Positions 50,510 to 59,251 of a DNA stretch of 64,000 nt are shown in pieces (the stretch's first letter is position 1; each line of letters starts with the position of its first letter). Position numbers and translations under genes: made by a program. Where the stretch lies: the NCBI RefSeq assembly GCF_000284315.1, contig NC_017094.1, positions 713,486-777,485 of the forward strand. The letters are read 5' to 3'. The notes under the pieces are model-generated. The model was not told where the DNA came from. It searched no databases and saw only the letters and a list, made by a program, of their open reading frames with translations. This stretch comes from Leptospirillum ferrooxidans C2-3 (lineage in GTDB: Bacteria > Nitrospirota > Leptospirillia > Leptospirillales > Leptospirillaceae).

Positions 50510-52164
50510 AGAAGCTCCTCCCTATGATTCAGAACAGGAGATCCTGCCGCCTTTGCCGAGGTTCCAAAATTCAGGCGGCGAATCAGTCTGCTGATGATGG
50601 TATCTACATAGAGCCCGTTATAGATGTGCACATACATGGCATTCCAGAAGGGGCTCTTTTCCAACGAGTGAAGATTGGCCTGAAGAGTAAATATCAAAAG
50701 GAATATTGCTGCTATGAAGAGACTTAACAGAATCTCCGAAAGGTTTTCCGGGAATCTGGGCTCAAGAAGTGTTTTTCCCAGAAGATGTTCAAAAATTTGA
50801 TGAAGCCCAAAATAACCGGACAGGACAAGTGCACTGATTCCAGAGATCCAGACGATTAATGTTCCTTTTCGGGGATGTCTTGCAGTCAGGGCCGGAAGCA
50901 TCAGTTGAGCCACAGCAACGGAGAGAATCGTTCCAAGGATCAAAAGTGCCGGCTGTTCGCGAAAATTCATGCCAAATAGCCAGGCAACCATTAGGGTCAT
51001 CCCAGTTCCGAATAAAAGACCGGGGAAGGTCTTCCGGGAAGAGGATTGTGTTTCTTTTGCCTTAAATGATGGAGTCCGAAAATGGTCAACAACACTGCCG
51101 GATGACAAGAAAGCATGAGCCTTGTAGACAGAGTGTCCAAGGATATGGATGACCGCAAGACTGTAGAGACCCATTCCGCACTCCATCAACATGAAGCCCA
51201 TTTGGGCGGAAGTGGAGTAGGCTAGGGACTCCTTGATATTCGTTTCTGTGAGCATCATCAGCGAAGTGGTCAGGATGGTGATGGTTCCAAAAACAATCAG
51301 GACGTCTCTGCTACTTCCAACAATCGATAAGAGTGGACTCATTCTCAGTACAAGAAATGCACCGGTGTAAATGATTCCAGCATGAAGAAGTGCGGAAACA
51401 GGTGTTGGTGCTTCCATGACCTGAATCAACCATCCGTGAAATGGGAATTGGGCGCTTTTGAGGATGGCGCTTGCGACGATCAAATATCCCGCAACGATTA
51501 ACGATTCGGGTAAAGGAGAGTGCAAACCGGTAAGTGCCTCGTTAAGACCCGAAAACTCTGTTGTGTGAAGGGTTTTCGCGATCAATATGATTGCAAGCAG
51601 AAGGGTTGCATCGGAGATTCGGCTGAACAGATATTTTTTTCCTGCCGCCATCAAGGCAATCGGTCTCTCCTTGTAAAAAATCAGAAGTTTATGAAGGAAT
51701 AGGCTTGTTGCAACCCAAGAGGCAAAGAATGCCCAGATGTTGCCGACTGCGATCAAGGTAAAGAATGAACCAAGCGTGAGGCAGAGCCAACGATGGAAAA
51801 GTCCCTCATTTCTGTCGCCATCCATATATCGCAGAGAGTAACGGGAAACAATTGTCCCGACAAAAGCGACCAGGACCAGCATAATAATGGTAAGTGGTGT
51901 AACGGATGTATCAATAGAAAAAGCACCCAGGCCTGCCGGAAGATCTATGGAGAAATAATTTTGGGGAACGGCTTGTGTCATGATGTACGAAAAAGCGGCG
52001 AGAATCGATGCAATCAAGGCAAATGTGGATGCGGCCAGAGATGATTTTTTGATCAGGGCAATATGGTTGTTTGCCCTGATACCAAGAGCAGCTCCAACAA
52101 TCAGAAGCGGCCATGGGGCAATGAGCATCAGTGCTGAAGTAAAGATGTCTCCGTTTAAGGTCAT
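50506..52164 (-). CDS. dabB: Inorganic carbon uptake subunit DabB (NuoL/MrpA-like membrane protein)
   Basis: 552 residues, about fourteen to fifteen membrane helices of the proton-conducting subunit family of complex I (NuoL) and Mrp antiporters. Motifs: YSLRYMDGDRNEGLFHRW near residue 95-110 (typical of DabB), a trans-membrane lysine/histidine region FPFHGWLIQVMEAPTPVSALLHAG (in outline), and ALAVIHILGHSVYKAHAFL-like helix. Its adjacency to DabA, rather than to nuo genes, sets the function: proton flow through DabB powers DabA. ATG 52162-52164 is chosen because GGAGG lies five bases upstream; two earlier ATG codons precede the ribosome site. Confidence 0.93.
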   Translation of the reverse strand: MTLNGDIFTSALMLIAPWPLLIVGAALGIRANNHIALIKKSSLAASTFALIASILAAFSYIMTQAVPQNYFSIDLPAGLGAFSIDTSVTPLTIIMLVLVAFVGTIVSRYSLRYMDGDRNEGLFHRWLCLTLGSFFTLIAVGNIWAFFASWVATSLFLHKLLIFYKERPIALMAAGKKYLFSRISDATLLLAIILIAKTLHTTEFSGLNEALTGLHSPLPESLIVAGYLIVASAILKSAQFPFHGWLIQVMEAPTPVSALLHAGIIYTGAFLVLRMSPLLSIVGSSRDVLIVFGTITILTTSLMMLTETNIKESLAYSTSAQMGFMLMECGMGLYSLAVIHILGHSVYKAHAFLSSGSVVDHFRTPSFKAKETQSSSRKTFPGLLFGTGMTLMVAWLFGMNFREQPALLILGTILSVAVAQLMLPALTARHPRKGTLIVWISGISALVLSGYFGLHQIFEHLLGKTLLEPRFPENLSEILLSLFIAAIFLLIFTLQANLHSLEKSPFWNAMYVHIYNGLYVDTIISRLIRRLNFGTSAKAAGSPVLNHREELL

Positions 52165-52502
52165 AAAATCCTCCATCATATATTTGAAATCTTGTTTTTT
52201 ATGGACGCTGGCTTTTTGTCAAAAGGATCAAGTGTTTTGAATGGATAGATAACCATTAAGCATTTTTCGTGCCAGTATTTAAATATTTTTGATATTTAAC
52301 TTTTTTTGTTTTTGTGGATCTTTTGTGGTGGCTTATGTGCGATTCCGCACAAACCTGGTATTTCACGCTTCAAGAAGAAAGTGACTCGAAAACACAGGAC
52401 GCTTGATTCATGTTTTTGCTCTTTTCCTGAATTTTGTATTTTATTTATTTATTATTAATGGTGTATGATGGTAATGCTTTTTAATCCCCCAAACTTTGTT
52501 TC
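52165..52502. other. Divergent dab/pel control region
   Basis: About 340 AT-rich bases between the dabB and pelB starts. It contains the 16-bp palindrome at 52336-52351 roughly at its centre. A TATGAT at about 52464 could be the pel -10 box. No ORF or terminator is seen. Confidence 0.6.
52336..52351. promoter_or_regulatory. CRP/FNR-family-like palindrome, dab/pel side
   Basis: TGTGCGATTCCGCACA has perfect six-base arms (TGTGCG/CGCACA) and the TGTG-N8-CACA spacing of CRP-family operators. It is nearly central in the divergent promoter region (about 170 bases from dabB, 152 from pelB). Similar to the palindrome at 42914-42929. Confidence 0.5.
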
Positions 52503-55500
52503 TTGATCGATAACAATCTGTATTCAATTAAGGTTGATACTCTGAATATTCGATTCGTATGGATCTTGTTGATCTCTTTTGTTTTTTATGTGGTTTCTCT
52601 TTTTCTGATTCCGACAAGGGCTGAATATGTGGACCTTGCGATCAGTTCAGGAAACTATGATTATGCCTCACAGTTGCTGGCTCCAGTTCTGATTGAAAAA
52701 AAGGTCCCGGTCTGGGGTCTCAGGGATGCCGCAAGAGTGGCCGCATTGCAGGGCTATCCGGAAAAGGCGACCAGTTATCTTGAAAAGCTTGTCTCGGAAA
52801 ATCCGGAGGAGTATCAGGACAGGCTGGAACTTGCCAGACTATATCTTGACCAGTATCAGCCGGGCAAAGCTGCGGTGCAGCTCCACATTCTTTTGCAGAA
52901 TGAAAAATTACCTCTTAAGGATATGGTTAATCTTGCCAAATCATATGATCTGATGGATCTTCCCGATGCCGCCCTCGAAATCCTGCACCGTCTTGCCGAC
53001 AGTCATTCCCGTGATATGGATTATTGGAAAACGATCCTGATATATGACTCACAGACTGGAAATATTGATGACACAGCTAGAACGCTTCGAAAGCTGACAA
53101 CGGAATTTCCAAAGAGGATCGACTATCTACAACTCAGAATGAACCTTGCCTATAGAAGGGGGCGATATGCCGAGGCTATCCGGATGACGGATCGAATGAA
53201 AAGTCTGAATGCCGGACTTGACCGCTCCCTGATGCCGGCTATTCGCTCCCTGTTTCACCTGGGTCGCCCTGTGGATGCGTATCTTCTTTACCGACAAGCA
53301 TCTTCCAATATTTCGGACAATAGCGTCCTGGAATCTGCCGCATGGTACTTTTATCAGAAAAAATACGAGGGGTATGCACTTTCAATCTTTGAGCGTTTAC
53401 TGATGAGGGAGCCAAAGAATAAGGATAACTGGGATAATGCTGTCTGGCTGGCCGACAAGATGGGCTGGTATCAGAGAACGAGAATGCTGATGGAGGAACG
53501 GCAGAAGGTACTCCCCCTTCCTGAGGCACTTTTTCATGTTCGCATGCTGGACCTGGATCTAAGGTATCATTTGGACGGTCTGGCGCAAAAAGACCTCCTC
53601 ACATGGTTGGGTCAACCGCCTGGACCTTCGCTTCCTGACCTGAGACTGGCTTGGCAAAATGCTGAAAATCATAAAAATCTCCCTCTTAAGGGAGCTTTGC
53701 TCAAACAGGCTCTATCTCTCAATCCCCAGCTCGATGTTTTAAGATCCGACCTTGCAGAGAATAACGTTGACCAGGGAGATGAAACAATGGCGGGTGGTGT
53801 CATTCTTGCCCGAGGACTTGCGATCAGGGACGTGGAGATGATTCGCCGATCCGTTCCCTACTTCAGGGATGCCGGTCAGACGGAGACACTCAAGGGGATC
53901 TTCTTTCGTCTGGCAAGTTCAGATGGCCGAATGGAGTTTAGAAATGACCAGTTTGAACTGTTTCGCCTTTTTGAAGAGAGTCCCCATAAGGAAGGATTGG
54001 GACATCTTGTGGCCGTTCTTGACCGTTATCCTGATCTTTCCGCGTCCATGAGCATGGAGCTTTCTCATATCCTGATCTGGGAGAAAAACTACGCTCTGGC
54101 CCAAAAATCCATTAATCGGGTGATTGCTGCCTATCCATCCAACCGGGCTCTTCTTTTTCAGGCGTCTGACTGGTTTGTTGAGGCGGATCAGCTTTCCAGT
54201 GCGCTTGTTTATGATAAAAAGCTTGTGGAGCTCCTTCCATCCGATCCGGAAGGTTTTGCCCTTTTGATCAAACACAAGATCTGGTCCGGGGATAATCGGC
54301 AACTCCTGGTTCATTACCAACATCTTTTAAAGCTTCAACCGAATAATCGGACAGCGCTTCTGTTTCTCGCCAATCATGCTTATAGCCATGGGGAGTTCCG
54401 TTTGGCTATCCGATATTATCGGCTGGCAACGAAAGCCGGAGTTTTGGACTATCGGATCTTTTATCACATGGGACAGGCATTTCATGAGATGGGGGATAAT
54501 CGGATGGCCAGAAAAATGGACCGATTGTCATGGAAATTGCTCCAAAAACACCTCTCAGAGTGTAATGGTGAAATGGGAAAAGGAGGAGACCCTTCCAATT
54601 CCGATGTTTTGCGATCACAGATCTCTTATCCGATGCTCCCTCTCTCTAGAATTTCCAAAAAGAAAAAAGAACAACTTCTCTACAGTATCAAAATTCAGAG
54701 TGCGTTGGGTCATGAAAAAGTGGCCTATAAGGATGTCCTTTTGTATCTTCGGTTATTTCCGGACGACAGGGAAGGTCTTTATTGGGCAGCAAGACTTGTC
54801 ACAAAACTTGGGACTCCCGGAGAAGGGCTTCACTACCTGAATAAATGGTTGTCGAATCACCCTGACGACAGGGATTTTCTGATCTATAAAGGAGAGCTTC
54901 TGATGAAAGAAGGACACACTCATACAGCACAGAAACTCCTCTGGCGATTGTACCGGAAAGCTCCCAACAAGGTTATCTGGAATGATCTTGTTGATTCTTA
55001 TCGAGTTCAGGGAGCACTTGATAATGAAGAATCGTTCGATTCCCATATCTTTTCCCAGGGGGAAACGCAGGCTCCCCGAGTCACAGGCGGATTGCTCTCT
55101 CTCTATGATATGAAGGACTGGAGTCTGAAAAATCAAAACTTTGCGATTTTTTATCCGGGAGGAGCATCCTATATCTTCGATACGAAAATTGAGACACCCC
55201 TCTATTCAAATATCAACTATTTTGCAGGTCGAACGGAGTATCTTGGTGTGGGTTCGGGGGCAGGATGGGGAACGAATGACTTCTCCTATGCCGGGATCCG
55301 ATGGACTCCTTCTCCGGGCTGGCAAATAACCGGTGAGGCCGGTGATACACGTCTGACCGGTTCTCCGGGATTTTATATTCATGTGAGCGGACAACAATCT
55401 TCCATTGCCGTTGATGTTCAGGGATTTGACGATATGATCTGGGGAGATTTTGGACAATCGATTGTGAGAGATGGTCTTCAGAGCGGATATATGGCCCAGA

Positions 55501-55973
55501 TCACATGGAACGCATCTCCCAGACTCTCTTTTGTGGCAGAGAGCTGGCTTTTTGATTATACGCTGGAGAATGCAACCGTTCCTTTTGGCACCTTGCACAA
55601 TACCATGGGAATGATGGATTGGGTGCTGGATCCGCTTCCCCAGATTGATTTTTTGGCTGGATATGAAGACTGGAGCATGATGAGTCCATCCCAATCAGTT
55701 GCCGCACTGGTGCCTATTCTTGAAAGACAGCAATTTCTTTTTTCAGCTTTGGTTTTCCAGCATCAGATACACAACCGCTTGAACTTCAATGCCCAGGTTG
55801 GGGGATATGAAGATATTTATTCCCATATTCCGTCCTATGAGGGAGGAGCTGGTCTTTCCTACCGTTTTTCGACTCATCTTGAAGGTTTTGCTAGCGGAGA
55901 CTATTTCAATCAGTCCGTTCTTTACAATGGTGCATCTCAGGAGGTTGTATGGGGATTCAATCTTTGGTTTTAA
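52503..55973 (+). CDS. pelB: Pel outer-membrane export protein PelB
   Basis: Exports Pel polysaccharide across the outer membrane. 1156 residues, close to the Pseudomonas protein (~1190). N-terminal membrane helix (~19-39, FVWILLISFVFYVVSLFL), long tandem TPR region (~45-860; repeats such as NRALLFQASDWFVEADQLSSALVYDKKLVEL in outline), then a C-terminal 16-strand-type beta-barrel (~890-1156) rich in alternating aromatic residues and ending in GFNLWF with the terminal Phe typical of outer-membrane proteins. The TTG start at 52503 has no visible ribosome site, so the true start is uncertain. First gene of the pel operon. Confidence 0.92.
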   Translation: MIDNNLYSIKVDTLNIRFVWILLISFVFYVVSLFLIPTRAEYVDLAISSGNYDYASQLLAPVLIEKKVPVWGLRDAARVAALQGYPEKATSYLEKLVSENPEEYQDRLELARLYLDQYQPGKAAVQLHILLQNEKLPLKDMVNLAKSYDLMDLPDAALEILHRLADSHSRDMDYWKTILIYDSQTGNIDDTARTLRKLTTEFPKRIDYLQLRMNLAYRRGRYAEAIRMTDRMKSLNAGLDRSLMPAIRSLFHLGRPVDAYLLYRQASSNISDNSVLESAAWYFYQKKYEGYALSIFERLLMREPKNKDNWDNAVWLADKMGWYQRTRMLMEERQKVLPLPEALFHVRMLDLDLRYHLDGLAQKDLLTWLGQPPGPSLPDLRLAWQNAENHKNLPLKGALLKQALSLNPQLDVLRSDLAENNVDQGDETMAGGVILARGLAIRDVEMIRRSVPYFRDAGQTETLKGIFFRLASSDGRMEFRNDQFELFRLFEESPHKEGLGHLVAVLDRYPDLSASMSMELSHILIWEKNYALAQKSINRVIAAYPSNRALLFQASDWFVEADQLSSALVYDKKLVELLPSDPEGFALLIKHKIWSGDNRQLLVHYQHLLKLQPNNRTALLFLANHAYSHGEFRLAIRYYRLATKAGVLDYRIFYHMGQAFHEMGDNRMARKMDRLSWKLLQKHLSECNGEMGKGGDPSNSDVLRSQISYPMLPLSRISKKKKEQLLYSIKIQSALGHEKVAYKDVLLYLRLFPDDREGLYWAARLVTKLGTPGEGLHYLNKWLSNHPDDRDFLIYKGELLMKEGHTHTAQKLLWRLYRKAPNKVIWNDLVDSYRVQGALDNEESFDSHIFSQGETQAPRVTGGLLSLYDMKDWSLKNQNFAIFYPGGASYIFDTKIETPLYSNINYFAGRTEYLGVGSGAGWGTNDFSYAGIRWTPSPGWQITGEAGDTRLTGSPGFYIHVSGQQSSIAVDVQGFDDMIWGDFGQSIVRDGLQSGYMAQITWNASPRLSFVAESWLFDYTLENATVPFGTLHNTMGMMDWVLDPLPQIDFLAGYEDWSMMSPSQSVAALVPILERQQFLFSALVFQHQIHNRLNFNAQVGGYEDIYSHIPSYEGGAGLSYRFSTHLEGFASGDYFNQSVLYNGASQEVVWGFNLWF

Positions 55974-56533
55974 AGGGATCATCTCTTGTTTCCGGGAGAT
56001 TTTCTTGGATTGTTATTATTGTGTTGATTCTGGGGTTTTCAGGGTGTTCTTCCACATCGGAGAATCATTCCGGACATCTTCCTGTTTCCAATGTTCCATT
56101 GTCCGTTCTTATTCTTCCCTTTTCCAATCTGACGACAACCCCTGATGCGGGAAAGTCGGTAACGACTATCCTGATATCATCTCTGATCCGTCAAAACTCC
56201 TTAAGGGTCGTTTCCTCCGAATCGATTCCCTTTGAAGTTCCGGGTGGGATATCTGCCATGAATATTCCTCCGGGTTTGCGGGACAGGCTCAGATCGATGG
56301 GGGTCGATATGATCCTGTCTGGTTCAGTTATTGAATATGGCTATCGCTCTGAACTTGAAAGTGAGCCCGTTGTCGGGTTGACATGGATGATGACCGACCT
56401 TGCCAGCGGAAAGATTCTCTGGTCTGTTCGGGCATCTGGGGTCGGATCCTGTTTTTGGGGTTGCAGTCAGACTTTGACTTCGCTCTCTGGCAAGCTGATC
56501 CGACGCGAGGTTGAACGCTTTGTCAGACAGTAA
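55949..56533 (+). CDS. pelC: Pel outer-membrane lipoprotein PelC
   Basis: 194 residues, overlapping the end of pelB by 25 bases with AGGAGG four bases before ATG 55949. Signal peptide (RFSWIVIIVLILGFSGC) ends in a lipobox with Cys33. The mature domain shows the CsgG/TolB-like alpha/beta fold of PelC (VLILPFSNLTTTPDAG, RVVSSES, GVDMILSGSVIEYG). In Pseudomonas, PelC forms a dodecameric ring at the outer membrane that guides Pel to PelB. Length matches Pseudomonas PelC (~172) with a longer leader. Confidence 0.88.
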   Translation: MGIQSLVLKGSSLVSGRFSWIVIIVLILGFSGCSSTSENHSGHLPVSNVPLSVLILPFSNLTTTPDAGKSVTTILISSLIRQNSLRVVSSESIPFEVPGGISAMNIPPGLRDRLRSMGVDMILSGSVIEYGYRSELESEPVVGLTWMMTDLASGKILWSVRASGVGSCFWGCSQTLTSLSGKLIRREVERFVRQ

Positions 56534-57395
56534 AAAAAAGACTCTAAAAATTCTTTGTGCTTTGGGTATTTTTTTCCTGGTAGCATCTTGCCACAATGAG
56601 ATTCCGGGCGCCTCTCATCTGCCCACCTCATCTGGGCCAAAACACTTCATTGTCTACTATGGACCTTCCCCAAAATCCTTTTCCCATGTGGACTGGGCCA
56701 TTGTGCAGGATTCTTATCGACCGGCTCCATATGCGAAAACTGTCTATTTTGCGTATCTGTCGCTCGGGGAAATTGATCCGGGAACAAATGTGTCGAAAGA
56801 GTTGTCAGCAATTCCCGGTGAGCTTTCCCGAGTGACCTTATCCAAAAACGTCTTTTGGCATTCGCGAGTTGCAGATATCCGGCGGGATTCTTTCAGGCAG
56901 GCCCTTTTAAGGCAGATCCAAGACGATCTCCGGAATCGGTTCGGCGGGATTTTTTTGGATACGCTGGATTCCCCGTTGGAGTATCGTAAGGAACATCCTA
57001 TAAAGGGCAAGGGGATTCGCCGGGCGATGAAAAGCTTTATTCAAACTGTCCATGCTTCCTATCCGGGTATTCGGATCATTGTGAATAGGGGGTTTGAGAT
57101 TCTGCCTTCCATTGCTCCTGAAATCTCGGGAGTTCTCTTTGAAGATTTCTGCTCCCGTTTCGATGAGGAAACGAAAACGTATGTTTCTGTCCCGGAAGAT
57201 GAAAGACAGTCTTTTCTTCAGTTGATCTATCAGGCAAAAAAGCGCAATCCGGAACTTGTCGTGTTGGCCCTTGATTATGATGATCCCGATCATCCTGCTT
57301 TTACAAAAAAATGTGAGCAAATCTCCAGGAGAGAAGATTTCCCCCATTATGTATCGGACTGGACTCTCTCTACTTCGGTTTCCCGAGGGAAATAG
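56520..57395 (+). CDS. pelA: PelA hydrolase-domain protein (GH114/GH166-like lipoprotein)
   Basis: About 291 residues from TTG 56520 (TTG 56511 also possible; GAGG near 56507). A lipoprotein signal with lipobox LVASC leads to one TIM-barrel domain of the endo-alpha-1,4-polygalactosaminidase type: HFIVYYGPSPKSF, TVYFAYLSLGEIDPG, GGIFLDTLDSP, RIIVNRGFEI, GVLFEDFCSR, VVLALDYDDPD. This equals the N-terminal hydrolase domain of Pseudomonas PelA (~950 residues), which trims Pel in the periplasm. The Rossmann-like and deacetylase domains are absent here. The acidic residues in FLDTLD and LFED are candidate catalytic residues. The remaining PelA domains may be in the gene at 63325. Confidence 0.85.
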   Translation: MSDSKKKTLKILCALGIFFLVASCHNEIPGASHLPTSSGPKHFIVYYGPSPKSFSHVDWAIVQDSYRPAPYAKTVYFAYLSLGEIDPGTNVSKELSAIPGELSRVTLSKNVFWHSRVADIRRDSFRQALLRQIQDDLRNRFGGIFLDTLDSPLEYRKEHPIKGKGIRRAMKSFIQTVHASYPGIRIIVNRGFEILPSIAPEISGVLFEDFCSRFDEETKTYVSVPEDERQSFLQLIYQAKKRNPELVVLALDYDDPDHPAFTKKCEQISRREDFPHYVSDWTLSTSVSRGK

Positions 57396-57400
57396 ACCCG

Positions 57401-59251
57401 ATGAACTTTTGGACGCGGGAGAAAAAGCTCTGGTGGCTTCCTTATCTCGAAGCTCTGGGAGGAATTCTGATTTTGACAGGATTCTTTCTGGAGTTTTACG
57501 GGATCTCTTCACTCATTCTCCCCCGATTCCATCCGTTTCTCCCATTGGTTCTGCTCATCGCTGCCAGATACGGATTTTTGCCAGGAGTTGTTTCGGCACT
57601 TTTGGGGTGTCTGGATTACTACCTGTTACTTCTCTGGCAGGATCATTGGGATAGCTTGATGCCAGGTCACTTTTCCTTTTTGTGGCCTTCGGCATTTCTG
57701 TTTTCAGGGATGATCGTGGGGGAGCTCAGGGACGCTGAATCCCGAAGATACTCGGATCTGGAGTCCCAATTTATCAAGGAAAAAGATGCGGCCCGGACCG
57801 CGACCCTTCAAGTCGAGATTCTGATCAAGGCAAAGAAGGAACTTGAAAAAAGAGTCTTCCTTGATCCCAATCTGGCGACAGAGCTTTTTGATGTCTTCCG
57901 TTCTCTTGAAAAAGATGAGATCGACAGCATTCCTTCAACATTGCTTTCTCTTTGTGTTTCATTCGTAGGGGCAGATTCCGTTGCCTTGTATCGTCGGGAT
58001 CGGGATCACTTCTTCCTTGAAGGCTCTGCAGGATCTTTTCAGTGCCCGGATAGGGTTGACAGATCCTATCCCCCATTTTTTAAAGTCTATGACTCACGGC
58101 AGGCCATGACGATTCGGGAGAATGGGATTTTTCCAGAAGGAGTCTTTGCTTCTGGAAAAAAACATCGGCCTCTTTGTATTTACCCTGTTTTATCAGAGGA
58201 ATATCGGGTCGAATTCTTGTTGGTCATCTGGCATGCTCCGTTTGAAAAGTTAACACCCGATTTCTTTCAGATGATGAGGATGATTGTTGATCGGGCGAGT
58301 TCCCGGCTGGAGTTCCTGGAATCTCACAAAAAAACGAGGGAAAGTGTTTCCATAGATGAAACGACTGGGTTTCTCCGGCCTGTTTTTTTTGCGAGGAGAG
58401 CTGCAGAAGAATTGAGCAAGTCTTACCGGTATCAAGCATCATTTTCCTTGCTTGAGGTTTCTTTTCGTTCGAGTGCGGGTTCCAAAACGGATTTCCGATC
58501 GGCCCTTTTGTCTGTTCGGGAGATTGTAAAGCGTCTTCTCAGGGATGTGGATTTTTCTGGGTTGACCGGAGACGGAGATGGTGTTTGTCTTTGCCTTCCC
58601 CACACGTCGCTTTCTGGAGCTGAAGTTGTTCAGAAAAAGTTTCTCGTTCTATGGGATGAGCTCTTGTCCTCTTTTCCGTTACTTCAAGAAGTCACACCCG
58701 TATTGCAAGTGCACTCTTTTTTCCCCTCAGACGGTCGGGGTGAAAACGACAATAAGCTTTACCATTCGTTGATGATTCGTCTGGATTCGGTTTTCCTTCA
58801 GGACCCCTCAACCGGATTTTACAGCGGTCAAGGGTTTTGGTTGGAACTCCAGAAGGAGAAACAACTGATCGAAAAAGAAGCCGAGAAAATCGGACTGATA
58901 GCTGTCTGCTTTGAAACACCCTCATGGGAGGATGTTGTTCTTTTTGGAAAGGCATTGAGAGGAATGAGAAACCTCGAGGGAAAACCTCTTCTGACAGAAA
59001 GGACCTTGATCGGAATCCCTCTTGATGGAAACTCCCTGTGGCTTCTTCTCCCCAAGCCCGACCTGAATGCTCTGGAGTTTATTGAGGGTGAAGTTTTGAG
59101 CACATGGTCCGGGACGGATATTCCAAGGCTTAAACGGGGGAGTCTTTCCATTAAGGCTCGTTTGCTTGATCCATCGGACGCTTTTTTAGAAGCGGAAAAT
59201 CTGAATCAACTGTTGCACTTGACCGGTTGGAGTAAATATTTTGGCGCATAG
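57401..59251 (+). CDS. pelD: c-di-GMP receptor PelD, with an extra degenerate GGDEF domain
   Basis: Inner-membrane c-di-GMP receptor that switches on Pel synthesis. 616 residues against about 455 in Pseudomonas. Order: about four membrane helices (10-115), a coiled coil (~120-155), a GAF domain (~160-305), a degenerate GGDEF (~315-450) with the inhibitory-site RxxD intact (Arg381-Asp384, LLRDVDFSG) and the signature decayed to GDGDG, then a second GGDEF-like domain (~455-600; DPSTGFYSGQGFWLEL start, TLIGIPLDGNSLWLLLP at the signature) lacking both RxxD and GGDEF. No cyclase activity is expected. Directly follows the hydrolase gene (5 bases) and overlaps pelE. Confidence 0.9.
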   Translation: MNFWTREKKLWWLPYLEALGGILILTGFFLEFYGISSLILPRFHPFLPLVLLIAARYGFLPGVVSALLGCLDYYLLLLWQDHWDSLMPGHFSFLWPSAFLFSGMIVGELRDAESRRYSDLESQFIKEKDAARTATLQVEILIKAKKELEKRVFLDPNLATELFDVFRSLEKDEIDSIPSTLLSLCVSFVGADSVALYRRDRDHFFLEGSAGSFQCPDRVDRSYPPFFKVYDSRQAMTIRENGIFPEGVFASGKKHRPLCIYPVLSEEYRVEFLLVIWHAPFEKLTPDFFQMMRMIVDRASSRLEFLESHKKTRESVSIDETTGFLRPVFFARRAAEELSKSYRYQASFSLLEVSFRSSAGSKTDFRSALLSVREIVKRLLRDVDFSGLTGDGDGVCLCLPHTSLSGAEVVQKKFLVLWDELLSSFPLLQEVTPVLQVHSFFPSDGRGENDNKLYHSLMIRLDSVFLQDPSTGFYSGQGFWLELQKEKQLIEKEAEKIGLIAVCFETPSWEDVVLFGKALRGMRNLEGKPLLTERTLIGIPLDGNSLWLLLPKPDLNALEFIEGEVLSTWSGTDIPRLKRGSLSIKARLLDPSDAFLEAENLNQLLHLTGWSKYFGA

